From positions 2,242,007 through 2,306,006 of the forward strand of contig NZ_JAQNDM010000002.1 in assembly GCF_028368975.1 (NCBI RefSeq): DNA of 64,000 nucleotides. The letters are read 5' to 3'. The notes below the pieces were generated by a model. That model searched no databases, was not told the DNA's origin, and saw nothing but the letters and a program-made list of their open reading frames with translations. The translations under genes and the position numbers were made by a program. Positions 10,701 through 17,121 of this stretch are shown here, in pieces. The first letter of the stretch is position 1. Each line of letters starts with the position of its first letter. The stretch is from Stigmatella ashevillena (GTDB taxonomy: Bacteria; Myxococcota; Myxococcia; Myxococcales; Myxococcaceae).

Positions 10701-11001
10701 CTACTGGCGCCTGGCGGAGACCGAGGCCGCAGATCGGGCGCTCGCCGACGTGGACAAAGGGCTGAAGCAGGTGGAGCTGGCGCTGCGGCTCGACCCGGAA
10801 CGGGCCCACGCCCATGCCATTCGGGGAGGACTGCTGCGGGTACGGGGTCGGAGGGCGCGGCACACCAAGGAGCGGCGAGAGTCCTTCGTTCAGGCCCGGG
10901 CGGCTTTCGCCCGGGCGCTCGAGCTCAATCCCCTGTTGCGCAGGGAGTATGAGCCCGTCCTGCGAGACGTGGACGCACGGCTTGCGCAGGAGATCCGCTA
11001 G
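7729..11001 (+). CDS. membrane Ser/Thr protein kinase with C-terminal TPR region
   Basis: Hanks-type kinase of 1090 residues. Pro/Ala-rich leader to about 60; kinase domain about 62-330 with G-loop 'LLGSGGMGEVHKA', catalytic Lys in 'VALKF', catalytic loop 'VIHRDLKPTNIL', Mg-binding 'DFGLAYD' and 'APE'. All key residues are present, so activity is expected. One membrane helix follows at about 345-368 ('LVGVSALSLTAILALATFG'). The rest, outside the membrane if the usual topology holds, is about 700 residues of helical TPR-like repeats ('HYALGRVLGERYY', 'ALNDLGLLHQTRGKYQ'), likely for protein docking. Its stop codon overlaps that of the convergent ADYC-like gene by 4 bp (CTAG shared). Confidence 0.9.
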   Translation: MSADDAPGPEEPVLPGTVSAERPASPQAETPTMPGEAARAPSAPTATSVTAAGTPNAGWERYEFLGLLGSGGMGEVHKARDRRLGRIVALKFIRGSDPNLVMRFLQEARAQARIDHPNVCKVYEVGEVHGKAYIAMQFVEGQRLDRAAASMSQPKKLRVMQEVATAIHEAHRQGVIHRDLKPTNILVERGESGRFFPVVMDFGLAYDTGQGHGLTVTGAVMGTPSYMAPEQARGELSSIDRRSDVYSLGATLYELLAGVAPFTDATVVGTLAKVLHEEPPSLHSHVPAIERDLEIIVLKCLSKEPSQRYPSARALAEDLARFLDGEPIIGRRPSLPYRLRRLARKHRALVGVSALSLTAILALATFGVRTWLQVRWTQQQSEERARLAEQLGQEVKEIEWFLRLAYALPLHDTGREQQLVRERMKRIAERRTGLGASGEGLVSYALGRGSLALREFDKAHEQLLRARQLGIDSPELHYALGRVLGERYYQAMEEAQRSGNKEWVAARQRALEQQYLEPALQSLERSQGVELESPRYLEGLIAFYRRQYDVAARAAGQAVSETPWLHEAWKLAGDVARAQAMEQFDRSYDVASSGLQEAARLYGQAIQQGGSDALSFEALAEVWMGQSDLDEKQGKPQAQALERALAASEKSIQASLRRSGGYTQKAYVLMRRYRMTFSPGQSQDKRAILEEWIATGRRAVELNPQDVSAHDALGIGYLKRGEYQARNGEDPSASWSEGATLLSRALEFQPNHPWALNDLGLLHQTRGKYQAGHGQDPRAAYREAIRCFEQAAQADPKYLYPLANQTSAYGELADYAFSRGLSPEEDVRKALEAAERGLSLDPQYYWTMNEAAAAEQIHASYLIAVGQDPRPALERARQYLDRSSLINPSYAWTHVAQARNFSLEAVQALQEGRDPGAVLAQGRQAVERAIGYAAGCAGCRIERARVELAVAEWEQRRGRSSAASLHQALIEARRAVELYPYVGAHQELANAYWRLAETEAADRALADVDKGLKQVELALRLDPERAHAHAIRGGLLRVRGRRARHTKERRESFVQARAAFARALELNPLLRREYEPVLRDVDARLAQEIR

Positions 11002-12155
11002 AGCGGGCGCCCGGTGGCAAGGAAGGCGGGCTCCGCGAGCAGCGCCGGCAACCCTCCCCGGGGGGCGGCGGCGTGGAGCTGTTCGCTGCACTCCGGCAAG
11101 GGGTTGACGGCGGGCAAGGCAGGAAGCCCAGAAGAACCGGGGCCTGGGACACGCCGGAACGCGGGGCTGAGGCAGATGGCGCCGTCGGGGCTCCAGACGG
11201 CCTCCACCCCTGGCATGAGCTCGCTCATGATCCCAGCCTTGTCCTGCAAGGCGATCGGTGTGCCCTTCACCGTATAGCTGTGGAAGTCACCGGACTGGAC
11301 GAAGTAGGCGGCGCGCTTCGCCTGCAGGCAGGACCCGTAGAGAGAGTCGGCCAGTGGCTGCTCATGCGGGTTGGCCTCCCAGGGCCTGTAGCCCCAGACC
11401 ATGCAGGTGGCGATGGCCCCGGTGCGGCAGCCCAGGGTGACCTGCTCGGCGTTCACCATGACACGGGCACTCACCCCATCGACGCTCCTCTGGGGGAGGA
11501 AGGCCGCGGTCCCGACACCGTCCGCGCACGAGGGCGTCCAGGTGTCCTTGTCGTCCACGTTGTACTCGGCCGCGTACAGAGCGATGCCTCGGTCCGCGCC
11601 GTTGCCGCGGAACCTCATCCGGAACCGAGGCGCTTCCTTGGGGAACTCGAAGACCAGTGCCTCCACATCGAGCCCGTCCAGCACCTGCTCGGTGGCACCG
11701 TCCCGGATCGAGACGATGAGCCCTTCGGAGCGGGCGTCGATGCGGAGCAACTCCACCCGCATCTTCCTCCACCGAACCCCTACCCTGTACTGGGCATGGT
11801 CCGCTGGCTCTGGGAAGAACTCATTCTCCCTAAAGGTCCGCCCTCTCAGCGCGACACCCTCCCTGGGGATGTTGGTGAAGGTCTCCGGGCAGAAGAGGAC
11901 CTTTCCCCAAGGGTCGGGGATGCAGTAGGCGGCCTCCTGGGAGATGTAGATCCCCTTGCCGTTGGTGGGGCCGCCGGGACAATCGGGCGGGGTGCAGTGG
12001 GTCGGGGGCTCCAGGGCGGCCTCCTGGGTGGCCAGGGCTTCAGGCACGGAGATCTCGCCGCAAGCCGCAGCCAGCGTGCCCGCCATCAAGAGGAGCAGGG
12101 CCGCCGTCATCTTCCGGCTCGGCGCGCCATAGCGATTGTCAGTCGTTGTGTCCAT
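10998..12155 (-). CDS. ADYC-like secreted lipoprotein
   Basis: Exported lipoprotein of 385 residues; signal peptide with lipobox 'GTLAAAC', start ATG 12155. The C-terminal half matches the pattern I know for myxobacterial ADYC-domain proteins: 'YNVDDKDTWTPSC', 'FLPQRSVDG', 'TLGCRTGAIATCMVWGYRPW', then 'CLQAKRAAYFVQSGDFHSYT' and 'KGTPIALQDKAGI'. The signature Ala-Asp-Tyr-Cys is degenerate here, reading Ala-Ala-Tyr-Phe. The role of the family is unknown. The gene converges on the kinase gene with a 4-bp overlap of stop codons and diverges from the FHA activator gene across an operator region, so it could be co-regulated. Confidence 0.65.
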   Translation of the reverse strand: MDTTTDNRYGAPSRKMTAALLLLMAGTLAAACGEISVPEALATQEAALEPPTHCTPPDCPGGPTNGKGIYISQEAAYCIPDPWGKVLFCPETFTNIPREGVALRGRTFRENEFFPEPADHAQYRVGVRWRKMRVELLRIDARSEGLIVSIRDGATEQVLDGLDVEALVFEFPKEAPRFRMRFRGNGADRGIALYAAEYNVDDKDTWTPSCADGVGTAAFLPQRSVDGVSARVMVNAEQVTLGCRTGAIATCMVWGYRPWEANPHEQPLADSLYGSCLQAKRAAYFVQSGDFHSYTVKGTPIALQDKAGIMSELMPGVEAVWSPDGAICLSPAFRRVPGPGSSGLPALPAVNPLPECSEQLHAAAPRGGLPALLAEPAFLATGRPL

Positions 12156-12315
12156 GTGTGTTCCTGAGCGTGAGGAGTCCGAGTGGGTTCAGTGAGGGCA
12201 CAGAACGCTCTGGCCAATCAACTGCCAATTCAGGAAGCATGCCGAGGCGAAAACCCGGCCTCGCGCCTGTGAGGACGGTGCTTTGCCCGAGCGGAGCCCT
12301 CGCTGGAGGCTGACG

Positions 12316-12373
12316 TGGCACAGCAAGGTGGCACAGCGGGCTGTGCCATGTGCCAAGGCTGTGGCACGTGCCA
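12316..12373. promoter_or_regulatory. palindromic operator cluster (copy 2)
   Basis: Contains TGGCACA at 12316-12322, the perfect palindrome TGGCACA-N6-TGTGCCA at 12329-12348, another TGTGCCA at 12349-12355 and the 12-bp perfect palindrome TGGCACGTGCCA at 12362-12373. It sits about 50-107 bp before the FHA/sigma-54 activator start and also upstream of the divergent ADYC-like gene. The core matches the operator at 6515-6534 base for base in the arms. I could not find a well-spaced -24/-12 promoter beside it. Confidence 0.6.
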
Positions 12374-12422
12374 CCGCAGGAGCTTGTCGCGAGGCACCCG
12401 GTTCGATCTCTAGAATGAGGCC

Positions 12423-13805
12423 ATGGGAGAGGACAGGTCCACCCTGCGGCCCAGTGGGGTCGCCGGGGGCGGCAGCGGCATCGAGGGAGCACCGGTTCCA
12501 GGGCTGCTGCGGCTGTACTCCGGAGAGGTGGCCATGGCGCAGGCGTTGCCTCTGGACGCCGGAGCGCTGGAATTGGGGCGCGGGACGGTGCCGGGCGAGC
12601 CGCAGGATCCGCGGATGTCGCGCCGCCATGCCCGTGTCCAGCATGATGGGCGGCGCTTCCTCGTCACGGATCTGGGCAGCCAGAACGGCACCGTCGTGGA
12701 TGGAGAGCCGGTGCCCACGGGGGGGCCTCGCGAGGCGCAGCGCGTCATCCGCATGGGGGACTCGCTGTTCGTGCCCTGCGCAGACGTCCATCCCCTGCAG
12801 CAGTCCGGTGTGGCGCTCGTGGATGGCTTCGTGCGAGGGCCCGCGCTCCAAGGGTTGCTCGCGGAGGTGGCGCGCGCGGCCCGGCACGGGTTCTCCCTGC
12901 ACATCCATGGAGAGAGCGGCACCGGCAAGGAAGGCGTGGCGCGGGCGTTCCACCAGCAGGGCCCTCGGAGCGCGGGACCCTTTGTCGCGGTGAACTGCGC
13001 GGCCATTCCCCAGGGCATCGCCGAGAGGTTGCTGTTCGGCTCGCGGCGCGGCGCGTACTCCGGGGCCGAGGAGGCGGAGGGCTACCTCCAGGCCGCTCAT
13101 GGCGGCACGTTGTTCCTCGACGAGGTGGTGGAGCTCGAACTGCCGGTCCAGGCCAAGCTGCTGCGAGCGTTGGAGACGCGGGAGGTGATCCCCCTGGGCG
13201 GAGCGAAGGCGAAGCAGGTGGACATCCTGATCTGCTCGGCGAGCAATAAGGATCTGCGCGCGCTGGTGGCCGGGGGGAAACTGCGGGAGGACCTGTACTT
13301 CCGTATCGGTCGTCCGCAGGTGGCGCTGCCACCGCTGCGCCAGCGTCCCGAGGAGCTCCCGCTGCTGCTCCAGCAAGCCGTGCGGCAGCTCGCGCCAGGA
13401 CTGGGGCTGCACCCGACGCTGGTCGAGGCGTGTCTGCTCAGGCCCTGGCCCGGCAACATCCGAGAGCTCCTGGTCGAGGCACGCAGCGCGGCCCAGACGG
13501 CCCTCATGCAGGGCGCGCAGCGTGTCGAGGCACGCCACTTGAGCCCGAGCGCGGGCATGGCCTTCGGGCCCGCCTCGCCTCCCGTGGCGATGCCCGAGCC
13601 GCGGCCGGTGCCGTCCGAGGAGCCGTCCCGGGTCAGGCCCTCAGACGGCGACGAGCGTGCTCGGCTCGAGGAGGCATTGCGACAACACGGGGGCAACGTG
13701 GCCGCGACGGCCCGCGCCCTGGGGATGCACCGCACCCAATTGCGACGCCTGCTGGAGCGCCATGCGATCTCCGCTCCCCGGAAGGCCGAGCACGACGAGG
13801 ACTGA
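12423..13805 (+). CDS. FHA-domain sigma-54-dependent transcriptional activator
   Basis: Enhancer-binding protein of 460 residues. An N-terminal FHA domain (about 28-110) has 'ELGRG', 'MSRRHARV' and 'DLGSQNGTVVDG', which read phosphothreonine on a partner, so a Ser/Thr kinase is the expected input. The central AAA+ domain (about 140-360) has Walker A 'GESGTGKE', Walker B 'GGTLFLDEV' and the arginine-finger region 'REDLYFRI'. The sigma-54 contact loop reads GAYSGA in place of GAFTGA, a conservative change. A Fis-type helix-turn-helix closes the protein ('GGNVAATARALGMHRTQL'). The kinase gene at 7729 is a plausible upstream partner, and the palindromes at 12329 and 6515 are plausible binding sites. 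Confidence 0.9.
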   Translation: MGEDRSTLRPSGVAGGGSGIEGAPVPGLLRLYSGEVAMAQALPLDAGALELGRGTVPGEPQDPRMSRRHARVQHDGRRFLVTDLGSQNGTVVDGEPVPTGGPREAQRVIRMGDSLFVPCADVHPLQQSGVALVDGFVRGPALQGLLAEVARAARHGFSLHIHGESGTGKEGVARAFHQQGPRSAGPFVAVNCAAIPQGIAERLLFGSRRGAYSGAEEAEGYLQAAHGGTLFLDEVVELELPVQAKLLRALETREVIPLGGAKAKQVDILICSASNKDLRALVAGGKLREDLYFRIGRPQVALPPLRQRPEELPLLLQQAVRQLAPGLGLHPTLVEACLLRPWPGNIRELLVEARSAAQTALMQGAQRVEARHLSPSAGMAFGPASPPVAMPEPRPVPSEEPSRVRPSDGDERARLEEALRQHGGNVAATARALGMHRTQLRRLLERHAISAPRKAEHDED

Positions 13806-13880
13806 GCGCGCTCCCCGCTTCCTCCGGCTGGCACGCTTCATGGAAGGGCTCTCCGAGAAGCTCGAGACAGGAGAGTCATC

Positions 13881-14348
13881 ATGAAGCGCATTCCCGGATT
13901 CGTTGCGGCCCTGGCGTTGCTGGCTCCGACCCTTGCCCTCGCTGAGGACATCAGCGGGAACTGGCGGGGTTGGAGTTGCGGCGTCCACGACACGTACAGC
14001 TGCCCGGAAACGGTGGGCTACTTCGACAACCTGAGCACCCTCCACTTCGCGGCCAATCCCAAGACAGGGACGAACACCGCCACGTGGGACTACCGGCCGA
14101 TCAGCAGCTACTACTGCACGAGTACGCTCACCTATGTCAGCGACTTTGGCGGCGCCGTGGCCGGTGCGTACCACTACTGGACCTTCACCGATGTCCCCCA
14201 GACGGGAGGGTGCCTCCCAGGGACGGTCGTCGTGGTGGTGAAGGCGGGATCGACGGATCCCATGCAGGTCTTCTGGTACGCGGACGATCCCACCGCCAGC
14301 GACACGAACACGTTCGGCTACATGACGCCTCTCTCTCGTTCCCTGTAG
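13881..14348 (+). CDS. small secreted protein of unknown function
   Basis: 155 residues with a signal peptide (about 1-21, ending 'TLALA'). ATG 13881 is preceded by AGGAGA at good spacing. The mature protein is rich in Trp, Tyr and Gly and has four or more Cys ('GWSCGVHDTYSCPETVG', 'SYYCTSTLTYV', 'TGGCLPGTVVVVV'), suggesting a small disulfide-bonded beta protein. I do not recognise the family. The 75-bp gap after the activator contains a TGGCACG motif at about 13829 that only weakly resembles a sigma-54 -24 element. Confidence 0.65.
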   Translation: MKRIPGFVAALALLAPTLALAEDISGNWRGWSCGVHDTYSCPETVGYFDNLSTLHFAANPKTGTNTATWDYRPISSYYCTSTLTYVSDFGGAVAGAYHYWTFTDVPQTGGCLPGTVVVVVKAGSTDPMQVFWYADDPTASDTNTFGYMTPLSRSL

Positions 14349-14374
14349 CCCCGGGGCGAAGGCCCCACCAGCGC

Positions 14375-14539
14375 CCAGCACGCACCGTGGGTGCCCTGGG
14401 TCCGGGCGAGGGACTCGGCGACGCGGCCATACGCACGGCTCACCGCCACCGGCTCCGAGGCCAGCGTTCCACCCAGGGCCTCCCAGTTGGACCAGTTGAG
14501 GCCGTTGTAAGAGCGGCGATATGTAGCGCAGTTCCCGGT
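14375..14539 (-). pseudogene. fragment of a lectin-like (DUF346/PLL-type) repeat
   Basis: On the minus strand one frame reads 'RRSYNGLNWSNWEALGGTLA' and continues 'SEPVAVSRAYGRVAESLART' then 'QGTHGACW'. This follows the repeat pattern of fucose-lectin-like beta-propellers ('W..WE.LGG.L.S.P....W..GR.DVF.RGTD.A.W') with decayed positions. It is blocked by an in-frame stop just upstream and has no start, so I read it as a relic. Confidence 0.45.
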
Positions 14540-14611
14540 AGGCCCTCACCGGAGCCCCTTCACGAGTCTTCTATCACGAAGGTGGGCTGCTACCCGCAGG
14601 GTCCACCGACA

Positions 14612-16003
14612 TCAAGGCTCCTGGTACTGGCGGTTCCTGTATCCGAGGCGCACGGCTTCGATTTGGCCGTGGAGCAGCGGATCCTGGTAGACGCAGGCGG
14701 TTTTGGGATTACCACAAGCCACAGGCACCATTCGAGCGCGGATCTTCTCAATCAGCTGGTCGTTCATCGCATCGTTCCCGAAGCTTGAGTAACGCAGGTG
14801 GATGAAGCGCGACAGCGCCAGCGGAGCAATCCAGGAGGTGGCCGTGGAGGTGATCGGGTAGATGTCCGTCCCAAAGCCGTCCACCTGCAGCAGAGGCGTC
14901 TGGTTGTACGGAAAGGGACGCTGGGCGAGGACCCCGCTGTTCAGGTAGAGATCCACATTCTGCCTCTGGGGCCATCCAACGAGAGCGCTGTAGTTGCCTC
15001 TCCCTTGCTCATCAAGTCCTGAGGTGAGGGTGGTGAAGTAGCCGGCAAGAACGCGATTCGGATACTCCTGCGATGGGTAGTCGTAAGGGAAATCTTGCGC
15101 ATTCGAAGCATTGATCGCGGATTGAGCGGCGAAGACCCCCGGCGTTTTGGCCAGGGCTTTGACGATGGGCTTGTAGGCCGCAAGCTTCCCTCGCAGGATG
15201 CTGTCGCTGGGGAGGTTGCCCACACAGAGCCGCCTCCAACTGTCCCGGATTGTCTCGAGGGTCTCGCCAAAGCTCACGTTCACGAAGCGGACGTTGTGCT
15301 CGGTCATGATCCGAACCAGCTCACTGGCCACGTGCTCCGATTTCTGGAGCAGGGCCGGGTGGCTTTCGCCGGTGGAATCGCAAAACTCCTCAGAAGCGAT
15401 TCCCGCAAGGGTGGGCCGATCGAGTATCACGACAGGCTGGCGTGGGTTGGCCTCGATGAGCAGCGAGAAGATGATGCTCCCATGTCCGAAGTTCTGGTCG
15501 TTCAGGTAGCCAAAGACCTCGCTCAGGGGGCCGCTCAGCCGCCGAAGGGACTCTGCGGGAATGAGATCAGGGGTGGCAAACCGGGTGAGCACGGTGAAAA
15601 ATGCTGCGGGGGTGTTCCAGTCGAACTGGACCGGCTGGATGTCCCCCCCTGCCTGTGCCCGGAAGAACCCTTTGAGCCGGTTCTTGTAACGGATGGCCCG
15701 GAGCGGCAACTGTGAGAACTCATCCACGATCAGAATGGCCTCGCCCGTATTGGGGGACATGCTGAACTGGTTGGGCTCGAAGCGATTGGCTTGAGACTGA
15801 CAAAGTGCGGCTTCCGGCGTCTGAGAGCAGAAGTTCTTGTAGTTGTTGATGGCAAGAAGCGCGCTATCAATCTGCTCGTCGAGAGTCAGCTCGCCGATGC
15901 TTGTCGAGGGCTCCTCGTGTGGGAGGAAGCCGCCCTCTTCACCTCCGCATCCGACGAGACAGAGGAAGAACACCAGAGGTGTCAGCAAACACGATCGGTA
16001 CAT
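14612..16003 (-). CDS. divergent subtilisin-like lipoprotein, module 1
   Basis: Predicted S8-like serine protease lipoprotein of 463 residues; lipobox 'CLVGC' in the signal peptide, start ATG 16003. Subtilisin-type landmarks in order: 'AILIVDEFSQ' (Asp), 'FGHGSIIFSLL' (His), 'VRFVNVSFGE', an oxyanion-Asn candidate in 'ASNAQDFPYDYPS', 'YPNRVLAGYF', and 'TATSWIAPLALSRF' (Ser). The surrounding residues differ strongly from textbook subtilases, so activity is inferred only. It is close to identical over most of its length to the copy at 17122, indicating recent duplication. The gene that should precede it (helical partner) is deleted; only its tail remains at 16009-16059. Confidence 0.72.
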   Translation of the reverse strand: MYRSCLLTPLVFFLCLVGCGGEEGGFLPHEEPSTSIGELTLDEQIDSALLAINNYKNFCSQTPEAALCQSQANRFEPNQFSMSPNTGEAILIVDEFSQLPLRAIRYKNRLKGFFRAQAGGDIQPVQFDWNTPAAFFTVLTRFATPDLIPAESLRRLSGPLSEVFGYLNDQNFGHGSIIFSLLIEANPRQPVVILDRPTLAGIASEEFCDSTGESHPALLQKSEHVASELVRIMTEHNVRFVNVSFGETLETIRDSWRRLCVGNLPSDSILRGKLAAYKPIVKALAKTPGVFAAQSAINASNAQDFPYDYPSQEYPNRVLAGYFTTLTSGLDEQGRGNYSALVGWPQRQNVDLYLNSGVLAQRPFPYNQTPLLQVDGFGTDIYPITSTATSWIAPLALSRFIHLRYSSFGNDAMNDQLIEKIRARMVPVACGNPKTACVYQDPLLHGQIEAVRLGYRNRQYQEP

Positions 16004-16008
16004 GGGTT

Positions 16009-16059
16009 CTACCCGTTCAGGAAAGAGGAGGTGATGGCCGCAGCGTGCCCGCCGAATCG
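16009..16059 (-). pseudogene. 3' tail of a deleted helical-partner gene
   Basis: The minus strand reads 'SRFGGHAAAITSSFLNG' then TAG, which aligns with the C-terminus 'RFGRARAAAITSSLLGG' of the intact partner at 18516. The gap to the protease start is 5 bp in both places. Immediately upstream is the same terminator T-run that precedes the intact partner gene in the other module. A deletion of roughly 800 bp therefore removed everything from just before the start codon to the last 17 codons. Confidence 0.75.
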
Positions 16060-16064
16060 GCTGG

Positions 16065-16108
16065 AGAAAAAGAGACTGCCGACGAGCGACCCGAGAGGCG
16101 CTCGTCGA
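16065..16108 (-). terminator. intrinsic terminator after Hint gene, module 1
   Basis: Read on the minus strand, CGACGAGCG and CGCTCGTCG form a perfect 9-bp stem (16107-16080, 10-nt loop) followed after a few bases by TTTTT (16071-16067). It lies 22 bp after the Hint gene stop. The same stem occurs at 19395-19429 behind another Hint gene. Confidence 0.75.
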
Positions 16109-16129
16109 CAGCCAAGTCAGGGGGGGGGA

Positions 16130-16972
16130 CTACTTGCGGACGGCGATGGAGCCGATCTCGCGAGAGAGCTGGTTCTGCCAGGCGAGATCGCCGACGAGGA
16201 CACCCTCGGCAGCGATGAAGTGTCCGGACTTGTCAGAGGCGCTCACCTCGAAGTTGAACACCTCGTCCTGGGTAAACTCGAAGTCGAGGCTCTTCACCCG
16301 GACGAGAGAACCGTCCAGGGCCACGAACTCGGAGCCGACATCGACCGAGTGTGCGGGGACGACGCGGCCATCGCTCAGCAGCATGCCGTGGTGCTGGGTC
16401 ACCTTGAGGGTGCGGCCATTGTCCAGCGTGAAGACGTGGAGCGCTGGGCCCTCACTGCCGCGCGTGAGGTTCTTGATGGACTTCATGCTCATCGACGGCT
16501 GGCTGAGGGCCGAGTCCTCCTTGAGTGAGAAGAGGCTCATCCGGGAGGTGATGTCCTTGGCCCTCGTCCACGTAGAGGTGCCGTTGGCCTCCTGCGTCAG
16601 GATGAGCGTCTGGCCCTCGAAGCAGCCACACTTGCAGATCGCCTGGATGACGTTGTTTCGGTCAATCACCGGGTAGTAGCCGTTGGCCCTTCCCCAATTG
16701 TAGGCATCCGGAGCGATGAGGCCAACGAGGTAGGCGTAGTCAAGCTCCCCGTTGCAGTATGAGACGGTGGTTCCACCTACGCAGCGCCCCGCAGCGTCAC
16801 TGCCGTAGGCAAGTGTTTGGAACGTGCCCAGGGGCATCACCGACAGAACACCCACCTCCGAGGCGTTGTCTGTCAGCTCCTTCTCTGCGTTGGCGGTTTC
16901 CACCTCCCCGCAACCCGCGGCCGAGAGGGTCATTGCCAATAGGACCGTGGTCATGATGCCGTTAGACTTCAT
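16130..16972 (-). CDS. secreted Hint-domain lipoprotein, module 1
   Basis: 280 residues. I chose ATG 16972 (AGAGG just upstream, clean lipobox 'LSAAGC'); the open frame extends further 5' but without a signal peptide. An N-terminal region (about 45-110: 'LGTFQTLAYGS', 'YNWGRANGYYPVIDRNN') is shared with the Hint protein at 23060. A Hint (Hedgehog/intein) fold starts at Cys117 ('CKCGCFEGQTLILT'), with the block-B 'LKVTQHHGMLLSDG' (T-x-x-H) and the closing 'GHFIAAEGVLVGD'. Inteins usually end in His-Asn, which is missing here. Autocleavage at Cys117 is therefore possible but splicing is not expected. A 20-residue tail ('LAWQNQLSREIGS...') follows. Confidence 0.75.
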   Translation of the reverse strand: MKSNGIMTTVLLAMTLSAAGCGEVETANAEKELTDNASEVGVLSVMPLGTFQTLAYGSDAAGRCVGGTTVSYCNGELDYAYLVGLIAPDAYNWGRANGYYPVIDRNNVIQAICKCGCFEGQTLILTQEANGTSTWTRAKDITSRMSLFSLKEDSALSQPSMSMKSIKNLTRGSEGPALHVFTLDNGRTLKVTQHHGMLLSDGRVVPAHSVDVGSEFVALDGSLVRVKSLDFEFTQDEVFNFEVSASDKSGHFIAAEGVLVGDLAWQNQLSREIGSIAVRK

Positions 16973-17121
16973 AGAGGCCTCTGCCTTTCTTGTTCCGATT
17001 TCAGATGCCCTCCTGAATGACTCATCAGTGCAAATGGTGCCACCCCGAGGGTATCTGACAGCATTCAGGAGGCCGGAGTGCCTGTCAATCCCGACATTCA
17101 AGTCAGCCGTTAAAAAACGGT

